64,000 nucleotides of DNA from an uncultured Eubacterium sp. (GCA_910577225.1 CAJTMV010000007.1:62001-126000); one strand, 5' to 3'. Positions 10,201 through 19,357 are shown, counted from the stretch's first letter. The notes: generated by a model from the letters alone, not told the origin. Made by a program: numbers and translations.

Positions 10201-10929
10201 TTTGTACCGATTACCGGAATGGAAGCGCAAATTTATGATTTGCTGATGGGAGTTTCTGAGCATTTGCAGTATGATAAACACTCACAATCTGGTAATATAG
10301 TCATAGAAGGCATCAGCGGGAGCGGCAAAACAGTACTTATTATGGATATTATTAAGGTTCTGCAGAAAGAAATTAAACGTCCTGTAGGCAAAACAGGTAA
10401 GATCGACGCAAATGCGCTGAATCAGAAAGATCTGGATGTGCTGCTCGATAAAATCAGCGGAGGATGCCTGATTATAGAATCAGCGGGGAAAATTTCAAGA
10501 GAAACAGCTGTAAAACTTTCCAGATGTATGGAAAAAGATCATACGGGCACACTGTATATATTGGAAGATACAGAAGAAGGTATTCAAAAGGCGATGGATA
10601 GAGACAGCTCGTTTGCCGCAAAATTTACAGAAAAAATAACGATACCTTTATTTTCTTCCGACGAACTGGTAGAATTTGGCAAGGCATATGCGAATGATCT
10701 GAATTATGATATTGATGAAATGGGAGTGCTGGCTTTATATAAACGTATCAGTGCGATTCAAAAGCTCGATCATGTGACGACATTAACAGAAGTAAAAGAG
10801 ATTGTGGACGAAGCGATCGATAACGCGGAAAAAGGCGTCTTAAAGAAGGTATTTGGAATGTTGACAGCAACCAGGGCCAATGATGACAATTACATTATTT
10901 TAAGAGAGAAGGATTTTGAGGAATCATGA
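7228..10929 (+). CDS. giant TPR protein with repeat region and C-terminal P-loop domain
   Basis: The 1233-residue protein has three parts. Residues 1-210 are TPR-like helical hairpins (YNAAAEIAETINW, RYEDSKEILLLAYDKSP, RFDEAQEYYDEF). Residues 210-970 are low-complexity, rich in Gln, Met, Glu and Ala, with six 24-residue repeats beginning DLTAGAAFQR at about 669-800. The last 200 residues hold a nucleotide-binding loop, EGISGSGKT (about 1028-1036), followed by GCLIIESAGKIS, which could be a Walker B strand lacking the second acidic residue. No signal peptide or membrane helix is seen. A cytoplasmic scaffold or regulator is plausible. It is followed by glgB 98 bases downstream, but a functional link is unproven. 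Confidence 0.6.
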   Translation: MVTSVDKYEFKLKVDEMKALVSARNYNAAAEIAETINWRKIRNLNALVLAGEVFEQVGRYEDSKEILLLAYDKSPIGRNIIYRLAEIAVKTKRFDEAQEYYDEFVDIAPHDNLKFVLKYKMTAAQGLPYKEQIRILEELKEQEYSEEWAYELAYLYHMDMQPEKCVEACDELILWFGDGIYVEKALELKMHYQPLSRPQEEKYRVFRQKRTGVIEVRPNDLPGSGEILHEAVEIPVVQTNTGQYNTANLQEEIAKGMHQISEAGTARKAFTQQTGQADQIQKIWHEPQIQPDYPMQRELYPDSQITESSYVEPQTRLDMYEENITQAEPEPAPAMTMEEIQAEWERTKQAMNDALQEAKEPRQETSKERSLEQAEQLMQKLLSMIPQLAEKMSQQELSDQPSVKMQNDLDQAGRIVAGINQLLQDQIDSLITGEEKQIPVIHTVSDPTQEMPHLPEHLLEGKEIGAVEKVEMNGNSLKKVSPKEDDNPVMSAWKEAPPGISALDLLQRVRMEKNAANAMGQTENMQKRDTLSDTMQQMQRTGTAVNRTDVRQQAQAGNTLTGPGMMQEENMQAITAYAENMEMGSITAQAGRNKTALGTLQAENRNISPAAVQTEDMLAGSMAAQTEDRNMSPMAAQTENMEMGPITAQTEHTMMESDLQSPDTLMQQADLTAGAAFQRQVQHPFTESVIRKPDLTAGAAFQRQEQHPFTESVVRRPDLTAGAAFQRTEQNPMTESLIRQPNLTAGAAFQRQEQYPFTESVMHGPDLTAGAAFQQTQQQMAPDMEMQHTQLTAGAVFQRPEQSLTDTYIQEQTQHPENEAYETYGSQMQYEMDPDNMEQQLQNTMTGFGMEESQMFSEETLVNAGSSSSFEQEITAMETEDHTESSFEYKETEVPRHNISENYGRRTEPKFENEQENIFLAARPRFLTQAQLQAGSVMDGKKNAQITKEFSKEAVKAAHSAGFRENIPHADSQNMEEIKRLTPEQKQIFSYFVPITGMEAQIYDLLMGVSEHLQYDKHSQSGNIVIEGISGSGKTVLIMDIIKVLQKEIKRPVGKTGKIDANALNQKDLDVLLDKISGGCLIIESAGKISRETAVKLSRCMEKDHTGTLYILEDTEEGIQKAMDRDSSFAAKFTEKITIPLFSSDELVEFGKAYANDLNYDIDEMGVLALYKRISAIQKLDHVTTLTEVKEIVDEAIDNAEKGVLKKVFGMLTATRANDDNYIILREKDFEES
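9232..9630 (+). repeat. in-frame 72-bp tandem repeats, six units
   Basis: Units start at 9232, 9304, 9376, 9448, 9520 and 9592, always 72 bases apart. Each encodes (P)DLTAGAAFQR followed by a variable QxQxPFTES-type stretch; units 5 and 6 are the most decayed. Constant phase shows selection on the protein and not a DNA array such as CRISPR. Confidence 0.9.
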
Positions 10930-11027
10930 AGTTATGTAGCAGGTCAGCTGTCTGAACTGTTACAGGTTTTAAAAACATATAGCAGCAAATATCAGCTGTA
11001 CAGACAAGTAACAGGAGGGTTATGATA

Positions 11028-12935
11028 ATGAGAAACATGACAGAACTGGATATGTACTTATTCGGTCAAAGCACACATTATGATATTTATAAAAAGATGG
11101 GTGCACATCAAATGAAAATGAATCAGAAAGAAGGAACGGTCTTTGATGTCTGGGCGCCGCATGCGGAAAAAGTGTGGGTGATTGGTTCGTTTAATGACTG
11201 GGATGAGACGAGGCACGAAATGAAACGCCTGGAACCGCTGGAAATGGGTATTTATGAACTGTTTATTCCAGGTGTAAAAAATGGCGACATGTATAAATAT
11301 CTGATAGAGACGTCGGACGGCAAACGTCTTTATAAAGCAGACCCATATGCGACATATGCGGAGCTGAGACCGGGAAGTGCATCTGTAGTTTTTGATGTTT
11401 CACATTTGAAATGGTCGGATCAGACCTGGATGGATACTCGTGCACAGACGGATCCGTATGAAAAACCGATGGCAATCTATGAAGTGCATCCAGGTTCCTG
11501 GAAACGTCATCCAGGAAGAGAAGACGAAGGATTTTATACATACCGCGAGTTTGCCAAAGCGCTTACTGAGTATGTAAAAGAAATGGGATACACGCATGTC
11601 GAACTGATGGGAATTTCAGAATATCCGTTTGAAGGTTCCTGGGGATATCAGGTAACCGGATATTATGCTCCTACTTCCAGATATGGCTCGCCGGAGGATT
11701 TTGCTTATCTGGTTAATTATCTGCACCGCAATAAAATCGGTGTGATTGTGGACTGGGTACCGGCGCATTTTCCAAGAGACGCACACGGACTGGCTGATTT
11801 TGACGGATGTCCGCTGTATGAATATCCGGATCCGCGTATGGGAGAACATCCGGACTGGGGAACAAAGATCTTTAATTACGGCATGTCGGAAGTGAAAAAT
11901 TTCCTGATTGGCAGCGCCCTGATGTGGATTGAAAATTATCATGTAGACGGACTTCGCGTAGACGCAGTTGCATCTATGCTGTATCTGGATTATGGTAAAA
12001 ATGACGGTCAGTGGGTAGCAAATAAATACGGCGATAACAAAAATCTGGAAGCCATTGAATTTTTCAAACACATTAATACATCGCTGACAGGCAGAAATCC
12101 TGGCGCAATTATGATTGCTGAAGAATCGACCGCATGGCCAAACGTAACAGGAAAAGCGGAAGAAGACGGTCTGAACTTTAACTTTAAGTGGAATATGGGA
12201 TGGATGCATGATTTTCTGGATTATATGAAACAGGATCCGTATTTCAGAAAAGGATGTCATAATAAAATGACATTTGCAATGAGTTATAATGGAGCTGAGA
12301 AATACATCCTGGTATTATCTCATGATGAGGTTGTGCATTTAAAATGTTCTATGGTAAATAAAATGCCTGGTCTTGGAAAAGATAAGTTCCGCAATCTGAT
12401 GGTTGGATATACATTTTTTATGGGACATCCGGGTAAGAAGCTGTTGTTTATGGGACAGGATTTTGCCCAGCTTCGCGAATGGAGTGAGGAACGCGAACTG
12501 GACTGGTTCCTGATGGCAGAGGAAAATCACAAACAGGTGAATGATTATCTGAAAGAGCTGCTGCATATTTATCGTAAATATCCATCCATGTACGAACTGG
12601 ATCATTCCTGGGATGGATTTGAATGGATCAATGCAAACGACGCTTCCCGAAGTATTTTCAGTTTTGTGCGTAAGAGCAAAAATGGTAAGAGAAATCTGCT
12701 GTTTATCTGTAACTTTACACCGGTAGAAAGAACCGATTACCGGGTAGGCGCACCGACGCGGGGCACGTATAAGCTGATATTAAACAGCGATGATATCCGT
12801 TTTGGCGGTACCGGTAAAAAAAGACCATTCAGCTATAAGACAGTAAAAGCAGAATGCGACGGCAGAGATTATTCGTTTGCATATCCGCTTCCAGCATACG
12901 GAGTGGCTGTATTTGAGTTTAATTATAAAGTATAA
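11028..12935 (+). CDS. glgB: 1,4-alpha-glucan branching enzyme
   Basis: The enzyme moves alpha-1,4 glucan segments to alpha-1,6 positions during glycogen synthesis in the cytoplasm. An N-terminal CBM48 domain (VFDVWAPHAEKVWVIGSFNDW) precedes the GH13 barrel with its signature blocks: DWVPAHFP, DGLRVDAVAS with the Asp nucleophile (near residue 311), IAEESTAWP with the acid Glu (near 364), and LSHDEV (near 430). A C-terminal beta domain ends the protein. ATG 11028 is chosen because it is 8 bases from AGGAGGG; ATG 11022 in frame is too close. Length (635) is normal. No other glycogen gene is in the window. Confidence 0.95.
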   Translation: MRNMTELDMYLFGQSTHYDIYKKMGAHQMKMNQKEGTVFDVWAPHAEKVWVIGSFNDWDETRHEMKRLEPLEMGIYELFIPGVKNGDMYKYLIETSDGKRLYKADPYATYAELRPGSASVVFDVSHLKWSDQTWMDTRAQTDPYEKPMAIYEVHPGSWKRHPGREDEGFYTYREFAKALTEYVKEMGYTHVELMGISEYPFEGSWGYQVTGYYAPTSRYGSPEDFAYLVNYLHRNKIGVIVDWVPAHFPRDAHGLADFDGCPLYEYPDPRMGEHPDWGTKIFNYGMSEVKNFLIGSALMWIENYHVDGLRVDAVASMLYLDYGKNDGQWVANKYGDNKNLEAIEFFKHINTSLTGRNPGAIMIAEESTAWPNVTGKAEEDGLNFNFKWNMGWMHDFLDYMKQDPYFRKGCHNKMTFAMSYNGAEKYILVLSHDEVVHLKCSMVNKMPGLGKDKFRNLMVGYTFFMGHPGKKLLFMGQDFAQLREWSEERELDWFLMAEENHKQVNDYLKELLHIYRKYPSMYELDHSWDGFEWINANDASRSIFSFVRKSKNGKRNLLFICNFTPVERTDYRVGAPTRGTYKLILNSDDIRFGGTGKKRPFSYKTVKAECDGRDYSFAYPLPAYGVAVFEFNYKV

Positions 12936-12950
12936 AAAAGATCAAAAGAA

Positions 12951-12984
12951 AAAGGGCATGTGTCAGAAGGCATATGCCCTTTTT
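12951..12984 (+). terminator. intrinsic terminator after glgB
   Basis: AAAGGGCAT (12951-12959) pairs with ATGCCCTTT (12974-12982) and runs into a short T-tract. Confidence 0.8.
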
Positions 12985-12995
12985 GCCGTATCTTG

Positions 12996-13023
12996 TAAAG
13001 TTTTCGAAAAAAGTAGCCGACAT
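12996..13023 (+). promoter_or_regulatory. sigma-28/SigD-type flagellar promoter
   Basis: TAAAGTTT with TAAA at 12996-12999, 16 bases, then GCCGACAT (13016-13023). This is close to the SigD consensus TAAA-N15-GCCGATAT and directly precedes flagellar genes. Confidence 0.75.
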
Positions 13024-13099
13024 ATTTTATATGGTTCATAACGTCAGAAGCTGGTAACCAGGCGGACGATCAGAACGGTTAGATTGCAGGAAAGGCAGG

Positions 13100-16000
13100 A
13101 TGTGCAAAATGCAAAGAGTGCAGAACATACAAATAGATGGAGCAGGTCTGTTGGACGGAATCGGCGGCAGCGCCAGACAGGAAAGTTTTGACTTTGGTTC
13201 CATATCCACAGGAACTGAAAAAGTATATGAGACAGAAAAATTAACAAAAGGTGAGAAAACAGCCGAGGTAATCTATCAAAAGCCGCAAAAAGAAAGTAAA
13301 GCGGGAACTGTTGACGATGTTATGCAGCAGGCTGATAAAATGGATACGGCATCTATGAAAGATCAGATGGTAGTCGCCTCTAATACAACGACTGCAGCAG
13401 ACTGTAAAAAGGTGGAAGAAGAAGGCTTTTCCCTGCAGCAAACAGATATCAGAACAGTTGTGACGGTAACGGATAAAATTAAAATGGAACTTGCGAAGGC
13501 AGGCGTGGATGTCAGTAGTTTTGGAGGCGGACTGAGTGCGGAACAGATCGAAGCGTTTGCAGGAAATGCGGCGCTGGCACAGAAGATTGCCGGAAGAATT
13601 GAACAGCTCGCGGCAGATATCCCTTTGACACATGACAACGCTGCAGACTTTGTACGGGCGCTGGAAGAAGCGGGAGAGCTACAGCAATTAAATGACGGCG
13701 CGTTAAAATATATACTGGATAATCAGCTGAAGCCAACGATTGCGAATCTGTATAAGGCGCAGTACAGCGGAAGTACGATGTATGTGAATCAGAATACGGA
13801 ACAGGTAGGTTTCGAAGGAATAAAAGAACAGGTTTCCAGAATTATTGCACAATCCGGGCGGAAAGAGGATGAACGTGCGCTTGCGGACAGTCAGTGGCTG
13901 ATGCAGAATCAGATTCCGCTGACGGCACAAAATCTGAATTATATCGATCAGTTAAAAGAAATGGATTTTCCGTTAGATACGGAAAAACTGCTGGATCAGA
14001 TGATTACGGCAGTTGCAGAGGGAAAAAGACCGCAGGATGCCGTTTTACTGGATGCATATTCTCTGACTGGCCAGGCGCAGAAAGCAGTAGAAGTAATCCA
14101 GCAGACGACAGATGAGGATCTGGCATATGTAATCAGTAAAGGCGAGCCTGTGACGATTCAGAATCTGGAGCAGGCACATAATCAGAATCAGACAGGTATC
14201 AGTGCGGCTGAAAAAGAAGAAATTACACAGCTGATACAGAGTACGGAAGAGGCACAAAAGAATATACAGACCGTTCAGACATCTGAGGGGACAGTCGGAG
14301 AGGTTCATGAGGAAGGCGTACAGACAGATTCGGTAAATATCCAGACATCATCGGTTGTACAGGTATCTCAGGCAGATACAGCGGACGACAGTTTTTCAGC
14401 TATCCAGATCGCGTTGATTACGGCGCGCAGACAACTGGAAGAAATCCGGATGGAAATGACGATAGATGCAAGCTATAAAATGTTAAAGTACGGAATATCT
14501 CTGGATACGAGTCCGATGGAAGAACTGATTTTTCAATTAAGAGAGATAGAAAACAATTTTTACAAAACTCTGCTGAAAGAAGGAGGAGTGGAAGCATCGC
14601 AGGCAAATGTGACTTTATTTGCACAAACGACAGCCAGACTGGAAGAATTAAAAGAAATGCCGGCTTATGCGCTGGGCGCCCGAAATATGCAGATCAGTAC
14701 GCTGACAGAGCTGCATCAGGAAGGCAGCGCAATGCAGCAGAATTTTCAGCAGGCAAATGAGCGTTACGAGACGATGCAGACAGAAATACGGAAAGATCTT
14801 GGTGATTCCATTCAAAAGGCCTTTCGTAATGTAGACGATATTTTAGAGCAGCTCGGACAGGAGGCAAGTCCGGCAAATGAGCGTGCAGTGCGTATTCTGG
14901 GATATAACCGGATTGAGATCACTGCGGAAAATATAGCGAAAATGAAAGCGGCAGATCAGCAGGTGCAGACAGCGTTTCATAATCTGACGCCGTCGGTGGT
15001 ACGGGAGTTTATCAGCAAAGGGATGAATCCGCTGGATATGGACATCAGAGAATTAAATCAGCAGGCGGAGCAGATCAGGACGGAATTGCATATCGATGCG
15101 CCAGAAGAAAAATATAGTGAATATTTATTTAAACTGGAACAGAATCATAACATTACAGAAGAAGAAAGAAATTCTTATATCGGTATTTATCGTTTGATGA
15201 ATCATATCGTGCAGTCGGACGGCGCGGCAGTAGGCGCACTTGTCGAACAGGGCGCGGAAATTACCATGCGTAATCTGCTGGCAGCAGTACGAACACAAAA
15301 ACATGGAGAATTTGACGTAAAGGTGGATAACTCTTTTGGAGAACTGGAAAGCGGTGGATATCTGGATTCGATCACAGACCAGATTGAATCGGGGTATCAG
15401 AACCAGTGTGTGAAGCAGGCATTTGATGAAATATCTCCGGAACGTCTTCGATTTGTCACGAATGATCAGTCATGGGAAGATATGACTCCGGAACAGTTTT
15501 TGCAGCATCTGCAGGAAGCGCCGGAAGACCTTGTGGCACAGGAAGCGTTTGTGAGACAGCAGCTTAAAGATCTGGAAGAATGTGCAAAATCGTCCAAAGA
15601 AGTATTTCAGGTACTGGAGCAGTATGAGGTGCCAAATACGATGCTGAACGTGATGGCAGTATCAGAGCTGCTGCATGACCGTAATATTGCATTTCGCAGA
15701 TTATTTGGCGCGGGTAACGGTCGTACGCCGGATTCGGCGATTTCTCCGGATGAGTATCTGTCAAAAGATGAAGATGGTAACGTAGAGGTAGATTTTGAGG
15801 CTCTGAAAGAAGAGTTGTTAAGAAGATTTGGCGAAGATGTGAAAAAGCCGACAGAACTGGCAAAAGCAGTGGCGGATCTGGCCGAATGTGCCGAGAAGTG
15901 TATGAGTACGATGATACTGGAACCAGATACCACAAGTCTGGATATCCGCGGACTGAAATTAATGAACGCACAGATTTCCATTGGAGCTAAAATGGCTTCT

Positions 16001-16432
16001 TCTGAATGTTTCTCCATGCCGATTGTCGTAGATGGAGAAGTTGTAAATGTAACGATGAAAATTGTACGTAATAAAGAACAAAAAGGAATGGTAAATATTA
16101 CGCTGGATACCGGACGTTTTGGAAAAATAGCAGCGGAGCTCAAGGCGAAACAAAAAGGCTTTAGCGGATATGTCGTTACGGATTCCAGACAGACACTGGA
16201 TTTATTGCGTGATAAGGAAGAAGAAATCGAACAGGCGCTTGCAGAAGTTGACGAAGGGCCGTTGGAACTGAACTTTATCATGAACAGTGGTCTGGATCTG
16301 AACCGTTTTACAACAAAAAGCGGAGTTGGCGAAGAGCCGGAATCAGAAGAGCTGAAAGAGGTGCAGACAAAGACACTATACGGTATGGCGGATTCTTTTA
16401 TTCGTGTGATCACACATTTGGAAATGGAGTGA
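13100..16432 (+). CDS. DUF6240-type protein with FliK-like C-terminus
   Basis: A 1110-residue, mostly helical, Gln/Glu-rich cytoplasmic protein. The central repeats of about 150 residues contain recurring 'IT..N(L/I)' segments (LTHDNAADFVRALEEAG, ITAENIAKMKAADQQ, EITMRNLLAAV). The last 130 residues (VNVTMKIVRNKEQKGMVNIT... RDKEEEIEQALAEV) resemble the hook-length control C-terminal domain of FliK, which switches flagellar export specificity. A role in flagellar export is inferred from that likeness, the sigma-28 promoter and the flagellin downstream. Start may be ATG 13100 or the in-frame ATG 13109; the AGGAAAGGCAGG site suits either. I recall such proteins as DUF6240 in Lachnospiraceae; not verified here. 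Confidence 0.6.
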   Translation: MCKMQRVQNIQIDGAGLLDGIGGSARQESFDFGSISTGTEKVYETEKLTKGEKTAEVIYQKPQKESKAGTVDDVMQQADKMDTASMKDQMVVASNTTTAADCKKVEEEGFSLQQTDIRTVVTVTDKIKMELAKAGVDVSSFGGGLSAEQIEAFAGNAALAQKIAGRIEQLAADIPLTHDNAADFVRALEEAGELQQLNDGALKYILDNQLKPTIANLYKAQYSGSTMYVNQNTEQVGFEGIKEQVSRIIAQSGRKEDERALADSQWLMQNQIPLTAQNLNYIDQLKEMDFPLDTEKLLDQMITAVAEGKRPQDAVLLDAYSLTGQAQKAVEVIQQTTDEDLAYVISKGEPVTIQNLEQAHNQNQTGISAAEKEEITQLIQSTEEAQKNIQTVQTSEGTVGEVHEEGVQTDSVNIQTSSVVQVSQADTADDSFSAIQIALITARRQLEEIRMEMTIDASYKMLKYGISLDTSPMEELIFQLREIENNFYKTLLKEGGVEASQANVTLFAQTTARLEELKEMPAYALGARNMQISTLTELHQEGSAMQQNFQQANERYETMQTEIRKDLGDSIQKAFRNVDDILEQLGQEASPANERAVRILGYNRIEITAENIAKMKAADQQVQTAFHNLTPSVVREFISKGMNPLDMDIRELNQQAEQIRTELHIDAPEEKYSEYLFKLEQNHNITEEERNSYIGIYRLMNHIVQSDGAAVGALVEQGAEITMRNLLAAVRTQKHGEFDVKVDNSFGELESGGYLDSITDQIESGYQNQCVKQAFDEISPERLRFVTNDQSWEDMTPEQFLQHLQEAPEDLVAQEAFVRQQLKDLEECAKSSKEVFQVLEQYEVPNTMLNVMAVSELLHDRNIAFRRLFGAGNGRTPDSAISPDEYLSKDEDGNVEVDFEALKEELLRRFGEDVKKPTELAKAVADLAECAEKCMSTMILEPDTTSLDIRGLKLMNAQISIGAKMASSECFSMPIVVDGEVVNVTMKIVRNKEQKGMVNITLDTGRFGKIAAELKAKQKGFSGYVVTDSRQTLDLLRDKEEEIEQALAEVDEGPLELNFIMNSGLDLNRFTTKSGVGEEPESEELKEVQTKTLYGMADSFIRVITHLEME

Positions 16433-16457
16433 AATGTGAAATATTCATGATTTGCGT

Positions 16458-16484
16458 TATGAATTTTCAATATCTGGCCGAAAT
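16458..16484 (+). promoter_or_regulatory. possible sigma-28 promoter of flagellin
   Basis: GCCGAAAT (16477-16484) resembles the SigD -10 element; the -35 position carries TATG instead of TAAA, so this is tentative. Confidence 0.4.
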
Positions 16485-16516
16485 AAATTAATAATCAGAG
16501 AGATGAGGGGTATAAA

Positions 16517-18022
16517 ATGAGAATTAATCAGAACATATCAGCAGTTATCGCGAATGATCAGCTGCTTCGAAATGAAAATAGTCTGGCAGCGTCCGTAGAG
16601 AGATTATCTTCTGGTCTTAAGTTTACAAATGCGAAAGATAATCCTTCCGGGATGGCAATTTCTTTTAAGATGCAGGCGCAGATCAATGCGTTAAACAGAG
16701 CGTCACTGAATGCGACAGATGGATCGAGTATGGTTGAGACGATCGACGGCGCAATCGGAGAGATGACCGAAGTGCTCCAGCGTATGCGGGAATTGTGCGT
16801 ACAGGCAGCGAATCAGACAAACAAAATGGAAGACCTGCAGGCGGTGCAAAAAGAAATCGATCAGTTAAAGAAAGAAGTGGATCGTATTTCTTCGGATACA
16901 GAATTTAATGGACAAAAGCTGCTGGACGGCACAATGGATCGCAGAACATATGTCACAAATGCCGCGACCGGAGAGAGTATGTTCGATCAGATCTCAAATG
17001 TGATTATTTCAGACGGTGTACAGGAAAATTTCTATGATGTAAATATTATAGCGGCTCCGGAATATCAGGTGAAATTTTCTGATGGCGGACAGGCGGGCAC
17101 AGGCGCAGGAGCGACGGTTGGCCCGAATCAGACCGGCGTCGTGACGATTAATGGCGTTGAAGTAGAGATTAAAGAAGGCATGACGCCTTCGGATGTGTAT
17201 CAGGCGTTTCGCGATGCAGGCGAGGTAGCGAGAGTTAATGTGTTCGCGGTTGCGGATCCGCCAGTCAAAAATCCTCTGGATAAAGATAATCTGGATCGTC
17301 AGGGATATGATGAAACTGTTTATACAGACTTTACAGATAAACTGGCATTTGTGGCGCAGGAATACGGCCCTGAAAAAGTTACGATTACATGGAGCAATAA
17401 TGATGTAAGGGATTTTCTTGGCTTAAATGATACGGTGACGCAGGATGTTGGAAAAGATGCAGAGGTCGATTTTACCAATATTACAAATAATAATTATTCT
17501 GGTCAGGTAGTTATGAAAAGCGAGGGAGACAGAGTCGTTATTACGGATAAAAGCGGATTTGAGATCAGCTTTGAAGTACGTGCAGACACGGATCCGGGAG
17601 TTATTACACTGGAAACGACAGATCTGGGTACTTTGCAGCTGCAGATCGGAGCGAATGAAGATCAGGAACTGGCTGTCAGAGTACCGGTATTGAACACGAA
17701 GAGTCTTTATATTGATGATCTGGACGTAACGAAAGTAAAAGGCGCCGACAGAGGAATTACACAATCCGATGTGGCAATCAGCATTGTTTCGGCAGCACGT
17801 TCCAAGATGGGAGCCTATGAGAATCGTCTGGATTATGCAATTAGCAGTCTGGACGCTTCAGAAGAAAATATGACGAATGCAATTTCTCGTCTCTCAGATG
17901 TGGATATGGCGCAGGAAATGACGGAATACACAAATAAAAATGTACTGACACAGGCATCGATTTCCGTATTGGCTCAGGCAAACGATTTGCCGCAGCAGGT
18001 GTTGTCATTATTGCAGGGTTAA
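16517..18022 (+). CDS. flagellin
   Basis: Filament protein exported through the flagellar type III apparatus. The N-terminal D0/D1 region (MRINQNISAVIANDQLLRNE, SSGLKFTNAKDNPSGMAIS) and the C-terminal D0/D1 region (ISRLSDVDMAQEMTEYTN, SISVLAQANDLPQQVLSLL) are canonical. Residues about 145-400 form the variable, surface-exposed domain, here long and rich in Asp and Val. Length is 501 residues against about 270 for minimal flagellins. The ribosome site is GATGAGGGG. One flagellin is seen here, 84 bases after the FliK-like gene. Confidence 0.95.
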   Translation: MRINQNISAVIANDQLLRNENSLAASVERLSSGLKFTNAKDNPSGMAISFKMQAQINALNRASLNATDGSSMVETIDGAIGEMTEVLQRMRELCVQAANQTNKMEDLQAVQKEIDQLKKEVDRISSDTEFNGQKLLDGTMDRRTYVTNAATGESMFDQISNVIISDGVQENFYDVNIIAAPEYQVKFSDGGQAGTGAGATVGPNQTGVVTINGVEVEIKEGMTPSDVYQAFRDAGEVARVNVFAVADPPVKNPLDKDNLDRQGYDETVYTDFTDKLAFVAQEYGPEKVTITWSNNDVRDFLGLNDTVTQDVGKDAEVDFTNITNNNYSGQVVMKSEGDRVVITDKSGFEISFEVRADTDPGVITLETTDLGTLQLQIGANEDQELAVRVPVLNTKSLYIDDLDVTKVKGADRGITQSDVAISIVSAARSKMGAYENRLDYAISSLDASEENMTNAISRLSDVDMAQEMTEYTNKNVLTQASISVLAQANDLPQQVLSLLQG

Positions 18023-18041
18023 TTTATAAGGACAGGCGCTT

Positions 18042-18515
18042 ATGACAAAGGAACAGAAACAGGATTTTACACGCAGAATTACGCAGGCGAATCGCAGTGG
18101 TCTGGTATTAATTAAGTTTGAAATGTTGTTCGTGTATATGGATGATATGGAAACTGCTTTTCATGCGGACGATCAGCAGCTGTTAACGAACAATGTACGT
18201 TATGCAGACGCAATATTGAAAAGTTTTCAGGAGACGCTGGATTTTAAGTATGAAATCGCGGGACAGCTTTATGCGCTTTATGATTTTCATCGCAGACAGC
18301 TGGCCAGAGTTCTGATGCGTCATTCGCTTGCGGAGCTTGCACAGAGCAGAAATATGCTGCAGCAGTTATATAAGGCATTTCTGGCATCGTCTGAACAGGA
18401 CAGATCCGGCCCGCTTATGCAGAACGCACAACAGGTATATGCAGGGTATACATATGGAAAAAACGATTTGAATGAGAGTTATGATATACAGTCCTCAAGA
18501 GGCTTTCTGGCATAA
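18042..18515 (+). CDS. FliS-like flagellar chaperone
   Basis: A 157-residue helical protein placed 19 bases after flagellin. FliS caps the flagellin C-terminus before export. Supporting segments are the helix spacing, LKSFQETLDFKYEIAGQLYALYDFHRRQL (compare the FliS 'SLDFE.a..L..LYDY..rrL' block, quoted in two parts: LKSFQETLDFKYEIA and GQLYALYDFHRRQL) and a C-terminal extension with YGKNDLNES. The N-terminus differs from standard FliS (no YxxxxVxTASP start), so it may be a paralogue with a different client. Confidence 0.65.
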   Translation: MTKEQKQDFTRRITQANRSGLVLIKFEMLFVYMDDMETAFHADDQQLLTNNVRYADAILKSFQETLDFKYEIAGQLYALYDFHRRQLARVLMRHSLAELAQSRNMLQQLYKAFLASSEQDRSGPLMQNAQQVYAGYTYGKNDLNESYDIQSSRGFLA

Positions 18516-18531
18516 TGCTGGGAAGCCTCTT
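18497..18531. terminator. hairpin between convergent fliS-like and DUF2508 genes
   Basis: AAGAGGCTT (18497-18505) pairs with AAGCCTCTT (18523-18531); the fliS-like stop codon lies in the loop. T-tracts are short on both strands, so bidirectional termination is only likely. Confidence 0.45.
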
Positions 18532-18553
18532 CGCTTCATGTAAGAGCTGTTTT

Positions 18554-18781
18554 TCAGGGTTCTGCCGCCATTTCATATGATTTCAGACGACAGAGCAGGA
18601 ATTTATAGCGCATTTGTATGGCATTTACTTCATAAATATAACTGTCGATTAGTTCCGGATCTGTGGCATTTTCGAAATTCTGGTAGGCAAGATGCAGACT
18701 ATTCATCGTTTGCGTCAGATTATCCAGCAGCGTCTGATAATTTTCATCCGTCTGCTGTTCTTGTTTAAATAATTGAAACAA
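18554..18781 (-). CDS. DUF2508 (YaaL-like) small protein
   Basis: A 75-residue protein on the minus strand ending in the family signature DPELIDSYIYEVNAIQMRYK followed by LLCRLK. Short helical proteins of this family are found beside recR and bofA in Firmicutes; here it is divergent from the BofA gene, which supports the call. The function is unknown. It converges on the flagellar genes. Confidence 0.75.
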   Translation of the reverse strand: MFQLFKQEQQTDENYQTLLDNLTQTMNSLHLAYQNFENATDPELIDSYIYEVNAIQMRYKFLLCRLKSYEMAAEP

Positions 18782-18958
18782 TGGGTTACCTCGCTTTCTG
18801 TTTTCGAATTAGGAACGAAACTTATGAGTATTATAAGTATAAGCAATATTTTGGTAAAATATGCATACGCAGGAAAGAAAACGTCAGGCATGCAGACAGG
18901 CATATTTTTATGGACGGGCGCATAGATTATGTTACATAGAAATTTATGGGAGCATTGT

Positions 18959-19231
18959 ATGGAAGAAAAAAACGGTTTTATCATTATCATTGGAATTTGT
19001 GCACTGGTCTTGTTAATCGGGCTGTTAAAGCAAAAAGCTGCAATTGTATTGAATATACTGGTGCGTACAATTGTTGGCTGCGTCGGTATTATTTTATTAA
19101 ATGATTTTCTGCAAAAGCAGGGAATTCCGGTGAGCGCAGGACTGAATCCATTGAATCTTTTGACAATCGGAAGTCTTGGTATGAGCGGGTTTGGACTGAT
19201 TTATGGAATATTGTTCTATAGTTTGTTGTGA
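18959..19231 (+). CDS. bofA: BofA-family membrane protein
   Basis: A 90-residue protein with three hydrophobic segments and the BofA signature GLNPLNLLTIGSLGMSGFG. In Bacillus BofA holds the sigma-K processing protease inactive in the forespore membrane; its presence hints at spore formation. ATG 18959 is chosen because GGGAG lies 6 bases before it; an in-frame ATG at 18929 has no site. The 177-base gap between this gene and the divergent DUF2508 gene must hold both promoters, but none is clear to me. Confidence 0.75.
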   Translation: MEEKNGFIIIIGICALVLLIGLLKQKAAIVLNILVRTIVGCVGIILLNDFLQKQGIPVSAGLNPLNLLTIGSLGMSGFGLIYGILFYSLL

Positions 19232-19267
19232 GCATTTCACAAAATTACAGTTTTCTTTCCAAAAGGG

Positions 19268-19296
19268 TAGACAAATGGAAAAAAAGCTCGTATAAT
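19268..19296 (+). promoter_or_regulatory. sigma-A promoter of the Tad pilus operon
   Basis: TAGACA (19268-19273), 17 bases, TATAAT (19291-19296). It is the only strong promoter seen before the prepilin peptidase gene and probably drives the whole tad operon, and in the integrated state also the left end of the inserted element. Confidence 0.75.
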
Positions 19297-19357
19297 CCAA
19301 CTTACAAAACACATCTGACGAACAAAGGAGTAACAGTCAGAGAAAAGGGGGGATTTC

